A model generated the notes under the pieces. That model was not told the DNA's origin. It ran no database searches and saw only the letters and a program-made list of their open reading frames with translations. The translations under genes and the position numbers were made by a program. Positions 13,276-23,902 of a stretch of DNA of 64,000 nucleotides are shown here, one piece after another. Source of the DNA: Styela clava (taxonomy: Eukaryota; Chordata; Ascidiacea; Stolidobranchia; Styelidae); NCBI RefSeq assembly GCF_964204865.1, contig NC_135263.1, forward strand, positions 3,970,501-4,034,500, given 5' to 3'. The first letter of the stretch is position 1. Each line of letters begins with the position of its first letter.

Positions 13276-14254
13276 TAGGGGAAGGTGGGGCACGTTGGGA
13301 CATGGGGCACAGTGAAAAATCAGCTCTCACACTAATACTATATTCGGAATCCGGTCCGCGGTTTGATGTTTCGATCCGCCCTTCGGTGAGTTACAACGTC
13401 CCCGCAAACGGACAAAGGACGGGTAGAGCGACGCAAGCTATGAGGTGAAATTGGTTTTGGGGGGTTGAAACTAAAATTTCACCGTTCCAGTTTTTTCTTT
13501 TTTCTAACTTAACCTTTTCAACGTGACAAACCACTGTCTGATATATTTCAGCTATAGTCCACTGGGAAATATTTATAACATTGTCGAGTGGATGTGCCTT
13601 TCGAATTTCGCCGTGGGATGATCTGAAGATATTTGTTGATTATGGGGAACAATGGACCGGGGTTCAGTGGGACATGCCCTACATGGCACAATTCGACAGT
13701 GTTTGATACAACAAGTGCTTAGAGACCTAGAGATGCGTTATATTTTTATGTAACATTATGGTATCTTTCAACTCATGGTCCAATATGAAATATATTCGAG
13801 AATCAAAAATATTTCCAGATTTAGATTCGGATTAGAAAATAATTTAATTTGTAAGCGAATTTTTTGGTGAAATATCTGAAATATTTCGGTGGGACATTGA
13901 TTTTAAAAATCTTAAATCTTCAAATTTGAGGTCTCCCTGTTCTTTAGACGATTATGCTGATTGATTGCTTATTTTTAAGGGCATAATTCGTTGAATTTTA
14001 ACAGAATGACCCATTGTGCCCCAGGGTCTGTCCGAATGTGCCCCACAAGTGGGGTACAGTGGAACACTTGACAAACGTTTTTCAAAGCATTTTGGTGGTA
14101 AGATGTGTGTCGCAAGAGAATTTCTTAGTCGCTGAATAAAAACTACATTTACCCCTCTCTCCATTAATCCCGCAAAGTCATATGAATGTGCAGAATAAAG
14201 GTCTCAAAATATGAAAAAGAAAAAAAGTGTCCCAACCTTCCCCACTTTCCCCTA
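13276..14254. mobile_element. inverted-repeat element with TAGGGGAAGGTGGGGCAC ends
   Basis: The left end reads taggggaaggtggggcacg and the right end ccttccccactttccccta, an inverted repeat of about 19 bp. Repeated ggggcac/gtgcccc motifs occur inside (around 13665 and 14015-14050). No transposase frame is seen. The target duplication is ambiguous because the ends themselves finish in TA. Superfamily not assigned. Confidence 0.7.
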
Positions 14255-14503
14255 CAACTTGCAGCAGTCATTGGGAATTCCATGGCGACCCTGTCTCGGC
14301 GAATTGGCGCGTCGGCTGAGCGTCATCGCACCTCTATGTACCTTGAAATAGAATAAATATGAAAACCTGCCAGACTGCCGTCTGGGTCGGACGTGTTTTT
14401 GTTGCTCTGTTAGATGAAAGATCAATCAATGCTGTTGGACTGAGAATGCTACGCGCTGTGTGTTTCGGTATTTACTATTAGATTTGTATCTCGTGATATC
14501 AAC

Positions 14504-14818
14504 ATGATCAAAGCCCATCCACCGGAATTAAAGAAGTTTATGGATAAAAGATTGGATTTAAAGTTTGTGTTTGGCAGTCGTCGGGTGCGGTCGCATTTTT
14601 GAACGGCGCAGAAAGATTAGATTGACAACAATGAACCAGCACTTAAGGAATATCAACAAGTAAAGGCCGAAATATGAAATTACATGGCAGCATAAAGGTA
14701 ACATACGGACATCATAACAGAATCGAAAGATGAATACAACAGGGATTGATTCAGATATTTTATTTTGTGACAAAGAGTATGATATACTGCTATTTCTAGA
14801 AATTCCGCTTGAATACTG
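14504..14818 (+). pseudogene. SNRPG: decayed SNRPG (Sm-G) copy
   Basis: From the ATG at 14504 the frame reads MIKAHPPELKKFMDKRLDLK, almost the same as the N-terminus of the spliceosomal Sm-G protein (family: M-S-K-AHPPELKKFMDK). Without any intron the reading continues into F-G-S-R-R-V, matching the GGRHV that follows in Sm-G, but the frame then hits TGA at 14600-14602. Beyond it, weak matches appear in shifted frames (R-I-F-E-R for GILRG; ILLFLEIPLE before a stop at ~14818 for the C-terminal IIMLEALER). Sm-G is ~76 residues, so the region is longer than expected and carries insertions. The intronless layout suggests a processed copy. A true first exon with a distant second exon is the alternative. 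Confidence 0.6.
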
Positions 14819-15289
14819 AGTATTCAACTATATGTGTAAATAGTTTGCAGTGTAACTTACAGTGTATCATTTTTAAACATTCATTTAGTGGCATATTTTT
14901 GATTTGTTCTCTCTGTGTGTATACCGGTACTGTTATAACAATGTTAGCCACATCAATTAGGCTACAGACCTGCTCACGTGTGATTAGTGTTTTTCCTAAT
15001 AATTGCTTTTATGAGTGTCCGCACACCGAATTTGCCGCCATGGTTTTGCGTTTGTTTGTATATTAAACCACTTATCACCTTTTCCGCAATGCCCAATCTA
15101 GCAATCAGTGTAGTTTTTCATGGCTTGGTTTTTCTTAAAGCTTTCATGGCTTCATGAGTATGACTATCGTCGCAAATTTATTACATTCCACTCCCCACAT
15201 TATCTTTGCATGAGGTTGTAGGTATTGGTCATTATCAACGTAATTGTTGAAAGAGAGTACAACAGCCCGAAAGTTTATTACTATCGTGT

Positions 15290-15482
15290 ATTTTGTTTTT
15301 GAAGTTTGGCCCAAGCCTCATTTAATTGGGCTTGTGTTTTTGTGTGCGTGCTGGTGGGCAGGCACATGAGATACTTCATGTTTTAAACTTTTTTGTAGGT
15401 TTTGCTTGCCCTCCAGAATTCTCCATTTTAAATTTAGGTTTGTTATGGAGTTTTCGAAATAAACTATCTATCTATCTATCTA
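15290..15482 (+). mobile_element. 3' end of a LINE-type retroelement
   Basis: The stretch ends in cgaaataaactatctatcta followed by more TATC units (to 15482). A polyadenylation-like AATAAA joined directly to a short microsatellite tail is typical of 3' ends of CR1/L2/Jockey-type non-LTR elements, which lack a long poly(A). Upstream there is no reverse-transcriptase frame, so the copy is severely 5'-truncated, and the left boundary is approximate. Confidence 0.5.
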
Positions 15483-16317
15483 AGACCCCCTGATCTAAAT
15501 CATTGATCCATCATTTACACGAATGTTCCCCAAGCATCGATTTCCTTGTTTATTACCGTAGGAATGGCAATCAGCAATAAGTCTACAATGACGTAACAAT
15601 CGCATTTTGGGCAACTGCTCAGATAGATATTCAGGCATGAATGTAAATTACTTCTAAAATTAATAGCTTGATTGCCATTTTGTTTTTAGGGGATCTTTAG
15701 TTTAATTGCAATATTCATAAATTCGTTTTGCAAACGCTGCGATAGACTAGGCTAAAATTAGCAGCACGTGTAAGCATGTAGCCGAATTTGGATCCTATAA
15801 ATAATGTTTATAAATCTGTGAACCAGTATGTAAGCGCGCAAAATCTAAAATATTTCAAAATAAATCTTAAATAGTAAAGCATAAGAACTTTTTTGGTGTC
15901 AAGGGTTTGGGAAACATCTATCAGTGGTAAACCACAATGGTAACATTATATATATAAAATTTGATCGCGGATGGGCTCGGTAGTAACTTTTTAACACTTC
16001 TACAATATGATGTGGACGGAGGATTTAGACGGCGGATTCGAATCTTCCTAGTTGGTGACATCATAATAGAAACACTTCAGATTCCAACCGCGTCGCAACA
16101 ATACAAACTTTACACAATTACACGTTAGTCCTATGTAACCTACTTGCCTAGTGGTGCCGACGGAAGCTTTTGTTTTTTTTTGAAAAACGTGTCTGTATAT
16201 TTCTGTCATCGTTTACTAAAATAAATACCCGGCGACAGGATCAGCTGGATTTCTTAGCGTAGACTCCTGCTAGTCATAAGCGGTATTCCAACTCGACTAC
16301 AGTGTTGTACCGGCGAT
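15483..16317. other. intergenic, nothing recognised
   Basis: No gene, RNA or clear repeat boundary is visible in these ~830 bases. Confidence 0.3.
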
Positions 16318-16480
16318 CCAGAAGTATGTGTACCAATATGGAGGTAACTAATTTTGTATGCCTACTTTATTTGCCTGTATATTCACTCGGCTACCACAGA
16401 CGGTCCCCGAACTCGTAATAGAACTAAAATAAGAAAAATAGGATTGAAATTATCCCCTAAACTGGAGTACTGTTGTACCG
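16318..16480 (-). repeat. MITE family A copy, partial
   Basis: Inverted relative to the copy at 3753: it opens with agaagtatgtgtaccaatat and ggaggtaacta and later has gaactcgtaatagaactaaa. The middle is deleted and the far end is degenerate. Confidence 0.65.
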
Positions 16481-17012
16481 GCAATGTGACTATTTGACGC
16501 AAAAATAACGCAATGCGGACGAAGCTGATGCAAATATCTAGGACTTCATAAGGTTAAAGGTGTCGATGGTGCCAAGTTGTGCATCTGCTAGCGCTTTAAT
16601 GCCTAATGCCAAGATTACAAAGTCACTCATCGTCGAGTTTCTTTGTTTTTGATCTACAGGTTTAACTTTTTGTGTTACTCAGCGGCAAACGAAGTGATAT
16701 TTCCAATAATCAATCCTATTGTCTGCAACAGATTTTGTTTTATATCTTTTGTACAAAGCTCCGCCAAATAAAACACGCCCGGCGCTCCTCAAAAAAAAAT
16801 AGTAATTAACGAATTATGGTTTGGGTGAAGGCTAGGAACGCAGGATGTGCTGGAAATTCAAATTTTTAAAGCATTCCGAGCCCTAACTGGATAAAGACTA
16901 ATTTGTTATTATGAAAAGTGACGGGGGTGTTTTTTCAAATTTCATATATTTGCATCAGAGGCGAACATATTTTACGGAGGCATCAATTCGATGACGCAGA
17001 AGTAAGGGCACC

Positions 17013-17223
17013 CTCTTAGTGTGTGTACCAGGTTAGCGTTCGGCCAGAATTTTATTCCGATTTTTCTTATTTTAGTTTTTAATCACGAGTTCGGGACTGT
17101 CTGTGTTGGCCGAATGAATATACCCCCTGTCCATAGGTTTTTAGTCCCTTCACACAACTTGATGTAAATAAAGTAGGCGAATAAAATTGGTTACCTCCAT
17201 ATTGGTACACACACTTCTGGATT
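17013..17223 (+). repeat. MITE family A copy, near full length
   Basis: It begins tagtgtgtgtaccaggttag and ends ttggtacacacacttctgga, with the family interior (attttagtttttaatcacg, tgtctgtgttggccg, cctgtccatagg, cacacaacttgatgtaaa). The ends form the inverted repeat of the family. Confidence 0.75.
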
Positions 17224-17557
17224 GCCGAATCAAGGACCTGGTCAAATGACAATAACTCGACATAGAGTTAATAGACACGGTTATAGATAAAAATACACAC
17301 GATAGATCGATTTAAATCAGGACGTCGAAGAAGCGAGAAATTTTAGCAGGTTATTGATTGTAAAAACCAACTAAGTTGCTGAATTTTGGAAATTTTATTA
17401 ACGCACCCAAGATATTTAAAAGGAGAGGATTACTACGGGATACGGTACGCAGTACTCACGTGATGTTTCCAAATGAGAAAATTGGTAAGTTCGGTGGATA
17501 TTTATGATAAAATTTCAGGGCATCGTGATCTTATGGCTTTGAGAGATTTACTTAAAC

Positions 17558-17860
17558 CAGGGGTGGACAATTACTTTTCCGAAATGGGCCATTTACAGAT
17601 AATGGACTTAGTTACTGGGCCGGAGGCTCGAAATTCGGTAGGAAAAACTATGAATAAAAAACAGTTTATTTGCAACAGCTAGGCTGTCAACGTTGATATA
17701 ATAATGAGAAGCACAATGTAACAATAGGGGTCCTTATGACGTTATTTTCGTCGATATTTTTAACTCGAATTTATATATATAAAATCTATAGTCGTAATTT
17801 CAGCAAACACAAGTGGGTCTGATGAAACACTTCGGTGGGCCGGTAATTTGCCCACCTCTG
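17558..17860. mobile_element. non-autonomous hAT-like element, 303 bp
   Basis: Terminal repeats are caggggtggacaattac and gtaatttgcccacctctg. The flanking 8-mers acttaaac (17550-17557) and acttagac (17861-17868) agree at 7 of 8 positions. The interior has no coding frame. Confidence 0.85.
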
Positions 17861-18242
17861 ACTTAGACAATTTCAGAAACACCATACAGGAAAATATCTA
17901 GAATTGCAGACCAGAAATTGCTTTATTTATTGGTCATTCCAAGTTCATTAATAAACCAATCGAGTCACTCACAGTCTTAAATCATGCTAAAATTACAATG
18001 TTAAAAAAATCAAGGTAAAATTCTTGATTATAAAACTATAACAACTAATTAAAATTACTGAAAAGGTAGTACCGGTCATCAACCAGTGGGCCATGACCCA
18101 CTGCTGGGCCACAATGACATGTTCAGATGGGCCATGAATATATTAAAAATTGCTAGAGATATAGATAATTTCATTTTCTTCTTTATCGCAGTGGCAATGA
18201 ATGATAATACTGTTTTTTGCTACTGAGAGACAATTTTCGAAC

Positions 18243-18344
18243 CTCCTGAAGTATGCGCACCAAGATGGTGCACAACCTGAACTCAAGTTGTGTACCAGGG
18301 TGGGGTTCAGGTTGTGCGACATCTTGGTGCACATACTTCAGGAG
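18243..18344. repeat. MITE family B palindrome
   Basis: A 102-base near-perfect inverted repeat. The left arm starts ctcctgaagtatgcgcacca and the right arm ends tggtgcacatacttcaggag, with a centre of about 25 bases containing gtgtaccagggtggggttc. The transcribed or single-stranded form would fold into a long hairpin. Sister copies are near 56.4, 62.9 and 63.8 kb. Confidence 0.85.
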
Positions 18345-18729
18345 TACCCAATTTTCTTTCTAATTATTAGAGCAAAAGTGTCTATATTTGTGAATTTAGT
18401 TTTTTGCTTTTCTATTACTTTTTTCCTTGCATGTAAAAGAAGATTGGTCACAGCATTTTGCAAAGGAAATGGGTCATAAAGGAAAAAGTTCACTGGGTGT
18501 ACCTATAAAAATAACTGATTGGTAAACAATTAAAAGTTGCACAGAGAAAAAACGAATCCAAATACCAGTTCGAAAACAATAATATTAATCATTATTAATG
18601 AAACAGTGCTATAACAAATTGAAATCATCATATCATAAAATTTTTTTCTTTACAAAACCGTTCGCGTGCCAAGTTTTGAGCGTAAGGCGTGCCGTGCCTT
18701 GTGTTGTGCACCCCTGGCATAAAGACACA

Positions 18730-20040
18730 ACACAATAATCGATTTAAAATAATTCAGTAAAATTAACAAAACATTTATTGTTGAAACAAAAATACAAGGA
18801 TGAATCAGTGAAGATTACACTAGCGAGCCTTATTTGAAAAAAGTTCAGAATGATAAAATCAGGCCTATTTCATCCATTGATAAATATTCAATCAATTTAA
18901 AGGTTGAAAAAACGGGAAAATGAAATAGAAATTTTTTTTTTTATCACAATTACTGAAACTTATACAAAAATTTGATTAATAAAAAGTGAAAGTTGCACCA
19001 ACAAATATAATTGTAACTACTATAACTGCACAAAATTATTCACAAATGCCCGAACCACCTCCCCCCTGGCTGGTCCCCTGATACTATAAGCATTGAATCA
19101 TCGACAAATTTATATTGCTCATCTATAGTCTTATTGGAAGCAAAACACAAAATGAATTTAGGCAATCAAAATTTTAAATTTAATTACTAATTCCATAAAA
19201 TGGGGAGTCGACACTTGATTTAAAATGATTCATTAAAATTACCGAAATATTAAATCCTAAACAAATACAAAATAAACAGAGATAACGTCCTATTAGAATA
19301 AAATTCTTATTAGAATGACGGGATGGAACCTATTTTATCCATCAATGACTATTTAAAATTTGAAAACAGGTAAAAATATGACTCTGAAACTCATTAAAAC
19401 TACTAAAATTTATTTGCACTATAAAAAATATGATTATTAACGAGTTAAAGTTGCACCAACAATTATAAATGTAAATTCCAAAAGCAATAGTTCAATCATA
19501 TCCCACCACCACTATATAATATAGCCTACTATGACTGCACAAAATCAAAATTAATTATTCACAAACGACCGACCCATTCGACTCCCCCCGGAACATGAGC
19601 ATTGAACCAAATTTATACCACTTATCTAAAGTCTTATTGGAAGCAGAATACAAAATTATTTCACTTTTTGATAAATAGCCTACCTCAAGGCAATCAAAAT
19701 TTTTGAAATGATCAATTCCATAAAACGGGGACACAGTAGTCAATTCAAAATAATTCATTGAAAATGATTATCAAAATCAATTTAAAGGTTGAGAAGGGGA
19801 AAATAAAATAGAAAAAAAAACAATTTATCACTATTACTGGAACTTATACTATGCAAAAATATGATTAAAAAAGAGTAAAAGTTGCACCATCAATTATAAA
19901 TGTAACTACTCTAACTGCACAAGATTAAAACAAAATTATCACAAATGCAATTATAACAATTGTAAATAAAATTTTAAAAGCAATAGCTCAACCTTATTGC
20001 ACTGTTAAAACCTACCATAACTGCACAAAATTAAAAATTA
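18730..20040. repeat. imperfect ~430-460 bp tandem repeats beside an oxidase gene
   Basis: The block agttgcacca(a/t)caa..ataa..tgtaa recurs at 18991, 19449 and 19880. The block cttattggaagca..a.acaaaat recurs at about 19130 and 19631, and the block (a/t)caaaataattcatt at about 18737, 19213 and 19741. The order of blocks is the same in each unit, so the array is a tandem duplication of three units, now strongly diverged. It lies directly downstream of the oxidase that ends at 20042. Confidence 0.65.
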
Positions 20041-20041
20041 A

Positions 20042-21169
20042 TTACAATCGCGAAAGTATTCTTGACTCATGAATAACAAGATCATGAACAGATTGTAATT
20101 CCACGATTGACGTAACACCCAACAATTTCATTGTCACTCCAAATTCGTCCCGTAATATTTCCAAAACTCTTTGGGCCCCCCTTTTCCCATCACAAGCAAG
20201 GCCCCATAATATTGGCCTTCCCACAAAAACAGCCTTTGCACCAAGAGCAATAGCTTTTGCTACGTCTCCCCCGTTTCTTATTCCACCATCAAGGTAAACT
20301 TCGCATCGTCCATCGACTGCTTTTACAACTTGGGGAAGAGCGTTTATAGTGGGAAGTACGCCATCTAGCTGTCGGGCTCCATGGTTTGAAACCAAGATAC
20401 CTGCTATATTATGGTCGACTGCTTCCAATGCCATTTCTGCAGTCAAAATTCCTTTGACTATGATTGGTAGATCTGTGATAGTTTTTAACCAATCAATATC
20501 TTCCCAGCTTAAAGATGGATCGATGAGAGATGCAACGTATTCAGCTAGTCCTGATTCTCGTGCACTTTTTACCCCTTTAGGAAACCCATCCTCTTTCGTA
20601 GTTTCATTTTCGAAATTTTTTAGGGTCAAATTTGAAGGCAGAGCAAACTTATTTCTTGTGTCTTGATAACGTTTACCAAGCAATGGAGTATCTACAGTTA
20701 CGATAAGAGCCCGATATCCATTCCTTTCAGCTCGTCGAACTAGATTTTCAGTCACAGTTTTATCTTTGTAAACGTACAACTGGAACCATCTTATTACATC
20801 AGGAACGTTTGTTGTAATTTCTTCGATACTAGATGTCGCCCAAGAGCTTAGTACAAAACCAGTACTAAGAGAGTTTGCAGCTTTTGCAGAATCAATTTCA
20901 CCATCATGAGATGCCATTTTGTTCATAGCAGTAGGTGCTATGCAGATTGGAAAAGCAATCTTGCTTCCCAGGACTGAGCTTTCCATATTAACATTCAAAA
21001 CATCCCTCAAAACTTGTGGTTGAAATCTCCATGATTTGAAAGCTGTACAGTTCTCCTTGAGAGTTTGTTCATCTGTGGCACCAGACTTGTAATAATCCAA
21101 AGCATTTTTATCCAATCGTTTTGCTGCCAATATTTCAAAATCTTTCACGCAAATGCACTTGTCAGCCAT
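20042..21169 (-). CDS. HAO1: 2-hydroxyacid oxidase, HAO1-like (FMN), intronless copy 1
   Basis: A 375-residue single-exon protein of the FMN-dependent 2-hydroxyacid (glycolate) oxidase family, full length for the family. It oxidises glycolate or other 2-hydroxyacids to 2-oxoacids with release of H2O2, normally in peroxisomes. The active-site set known from human HAO1 is complete: Tyr26, Trp110, Tyr132, Asp160, Arg167, Lys239, His263 and Arg266, the last two in SNHGARQLDG, the same form as vertebrate HAO1. The FMN phosphate motif DGGIRNG (294-300) and GRP (317-319) are intact. It ends in Ser-Arg-Leu, a canonical peroxisomal targeting signal (PTS1). The ATG at 21169 is in the expected place. 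Vertebrate family genes are split by several introns; this one and its two paralogues have none, hinting at retroposition. The exact substrate cannot be read from the sequence. Confidence 0.9.
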   Translation of the reverse strand: MADKCICVKDFEILAAKRLDKNALDYYKSGATDEQTLKENCTAFKSWRFQPQVLRDVLNVNMESSVLGSKIAFPICIAPTAMNKMASHDGEIDSAKAANSLSTGFVLSSWATSSIEEITTNVPDVIRWFQLYVYKDKTVTENLVRRAERNGYRALIVTVDTPLLGKRYQDTRNKFALPSNLTLKNFENETTKEDGFPKGVKSARESGLAEYVASLIDPSLSWEDIDWLKTITDLPIIVKGILTAEMALEAVDHNIAGILVSNHGARQLDGVLPTINALPQVVKAVDGRCEVYLDGGIRNGGDVAKAIALGAKAVFVGRPILWGLACDGKRGAQRVLEILRDEFGVTMKLLGVTSIVELQSVHDLVIHESRILSRL

Positions 21170-22085
21170 TTGTAAAGATATATATATTCAGCAGTTATCC
21201 AAATGTTGAATATATTACCGTAACTATTTATCTAAAAAAAATCACAAATTCACAATTATATAATTCACACTGTTATTGAATGATTTACATTTAGGTGGCA
21301 AGTTGACTATTTTTGTCCCATTTTGTAAGACTCATAACCAGAAGGGATTTCCTCCAGTTTTGAGTAATAACTCAAAGGCAGAATAAACTAACCAATCAAT
21401 GTATACAGAAAGTTCATAAAATACTGAAAGTTCTCAATATATCTTAACCAAGTTTGTTTTATTTATATCAGGTTTAACTTTTTTTTTTTTGCCGACCATT
21501 AGTCTAAAAAAGCATCAAAGTTTTGTTATCTACCATAATTTAATACACAACCACCTTATGAACACCCTGAACCTCTTTATTGGTGAGGATGAGACCAATC
21601 AGACTGGCATTGTAAGACGACAAACTGGGGACTCAGAAAGTCAGGAAAGGCTAAAACTGATATAAGTTCAAACACATTCTAAATTCTCTCATGCTCAGTG
21701 GAGAACAAATAAAAAAAATTTAAAGAGTTTGAAATTATAAATGCAGTGATTTGGTTACCAATTTTTCTGGTAATAAAAAAGGGGAATTTTTGGTCCTACT
21801 ATGAAACTTTTCTCAATTCACTTTGGATATTCTTGGTATTTGTAAAGAAAAATTGAAGAAAAGCAGATGCTTGATAACCGAAAGATGAAACGAAAGTATC
21901 AAAGCAAATATATACAATGAACTTAATTGAAGAAGGTTGTATAATCTATGGAGAATTGAACTCTGAAACCTACCAAAAACGTTTATATACATATATAGGC
22001 CGACGCATACTGTAAAAAGGGCATCACTGGTATTCACATCCAGAAAAGATTATTTTGGTTGATCTGATGTATTTACCATATAAAA
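21170..22085. other. intergenic, 5' side of oxidase copy 1
   Basis: It should hold the promoter of the minus-strand oxidase. Apart from homopolymer T and A runs (about 21478-21490) I see no element or gene. Confidence 0.3.
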
Positions 22086-22246
22086 ATTGGTTATTATTTT
22101 AGCTCTATTAAAAGATAGAGGTCTATCTGTGTTAGCTGAGTGAATATACCCATAGATGTTTGTCCCTTTACACAACTTGATGTAAAGTAGGCGAACTAAA
22201 TTAGTTGGAAACAAAACCCCATATTGGTACACACTCTTCTGGAGCA
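22086..22246 (+). repeat. MITE family A copy, 5'-truncated
   Basis: The family interior (ttattttagctctattaaaa, ctatctgtgttagctgag, cacaacttgatgtaaagtag) and the right end attggtacacactcttctgg are present. The opposite end is missing. Confidence 0.65.
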
Positions 22247-22317
22247 CCTAAAAACCAACAACATACTTTGGTCAAGCCTACTTTATTACAATTTGACACC
22301 TAACTTATTGAAGGCTC

Positions 22318-22605
22318 AGCGGTTGGCACATTGTGCTAGGGTTACCTCTTTACAGGTTGAAAATCAGTGGGGGTTAATCATGTGCGAAAAAATCGCTGGA
22401 CTCTTTGTTATCGTAAGTGGTTAACATAGCCGCTGGTTGGTTCTAATTCCTACACCATAAAGTCCATGCATCTGAAACAAATAACTGATTAACTATTCCC
22501 ATACCCGACATGACTGGTAACCAGACGGGGGCATATGATAAAGTCTTCCTGTCTGCTTTCTTTTTCCTTGTGATAAATGTTAAAGTCCTATACTAGGATA
22601 AGAAG
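22318..22605 (+). repeat. SINE copy
   Basis: A diverged copy of the tRNA-derived SINE at 55296. Recognisable blocks are tcatgtgcgaaaaaatcgct, ggactctttgttatcgtaag, catacccgacatgactggta and the tail-proximal gataaatgttaaagtcctat. The B box has decayed (caggttgaaaatc). Confidence 0.65.
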
Positions 22606-22984
22606 GGACCAATTACAAAAGTAGCAATTTGACTGTTACAGTTATAGCATGAGAAAATTCTGATTAGTCATGGTTCCATGATTTTCAGTAGTGCAAGAGT
22701 CAAAATGAAATTAAAATAGACGGGACATGTCCAAAAAGTAATTTTCAATTTGAAAAAACTAAAATTAAAGAATAGAAATTGTGAAATAATGAACTTTACT
22801 AGAATCATAAGCATAGAAGAATTTTGAGTAATAATTAGATTTTATTTCCAAAATTGATATCTCATGAAAACAATTGAATGCTCACTGCCAGAACAAATTC
22901 AGGAGGAAAAATAAGGAGCAAAAATTCAACACCATCAACCTTGTTATCACAATATATAAAAAAAAACAAATTGCAAGCATGCTT

Positions 22985-23172
22985 TAAAGCAAATGATAAA
23001 TCACTCATTGTTTCACTCTAATAAAGCAAATGAGAAAGCACGCATTGTTTCACTCTTAAAAAACAAACAATAAAGCACTCATTGTTTCACTCTAATGAAG
23101 CAAATGAGAAAGCACTCATTGTTTCACTGTTAAAAAGCAAACGATAAAGCACTCATTGTTTTACTTTAATTC
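22985..23172. repeat. minisatellite, 37-bp unit x 5
   Basis: The phrase cattgtttcact (last unit cattgttttact) starts at 23006, 23043, 23080, 23117 and 23154, exactly 37 bases apart each time. The units alternate slightly (gcaaatgagaaagcac, acaaacaataaagcac), which suggests growth by two-unit steps. Confidence 0.9.
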
Positions 23173-23902
23173 GAGATAGACATAACAAAAATAAAAAAAC
23201 AGATATGTATACAAATTGTGCAAATGCAATAAGTTGACAGCTGTTAATGAATTGATAGTGTTTACGACACATTCACTAATAGAAGTCCTAGTTGTTAATT
23301 TAAGAAAGGATAAAAGATATGTACTATTAAAGCAAGAAATATTATTACTTCGGTTTTATAATGCAAGATAATAAAGAAGACTATTGTTGAACAAGTTCAG
23401 TATCTTAGAGCTTTAAGTTTTAATAGACAAATTCGTCATAAAGAATACAAATTTCTCAAGACAATTTCAGAAATCTGAAATAAATATTTTCGGGTTTGTC
23501 TAAAACGGTCCAAAGTCATAAATGAAAAAATAGAACATCTGAGAAGACTGATTGGGAGGTTGCAAGCAATGGCTGACATGCTAAGTACGATTGTCATCGT
23601 AACAGATATGCTATTAGATTTGACAGCATTCCTAGATTTGAAGCAATTCTAGACAACTCTATTCCAACTGTATCACCATCAGCGATGGACTCCCGAGAGT
23701 GCGAGGTGGTTGAAATGTTATTGTGACATAAATATGTGGCGGTGTGTTTCTTGGTTGACGATCCAAGTTCGCCCCCGCAAAAAAATATGTGAAGTGTCCA
23801 CCCCTGATCACAGTAATATTAAAACACATAGCAGGGAAGGATTGGTGATCATCAGCAGTGGATTTCTAGTAAATGTTTGGTTACTGTTGAATATGAATCA
23901 TA

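Noticed and set aside
22985..23172. CRISPR array
   Set aside because: The 37-base period has no unique spacers; the whole unit is repeated, and the genome is eukaryotic.
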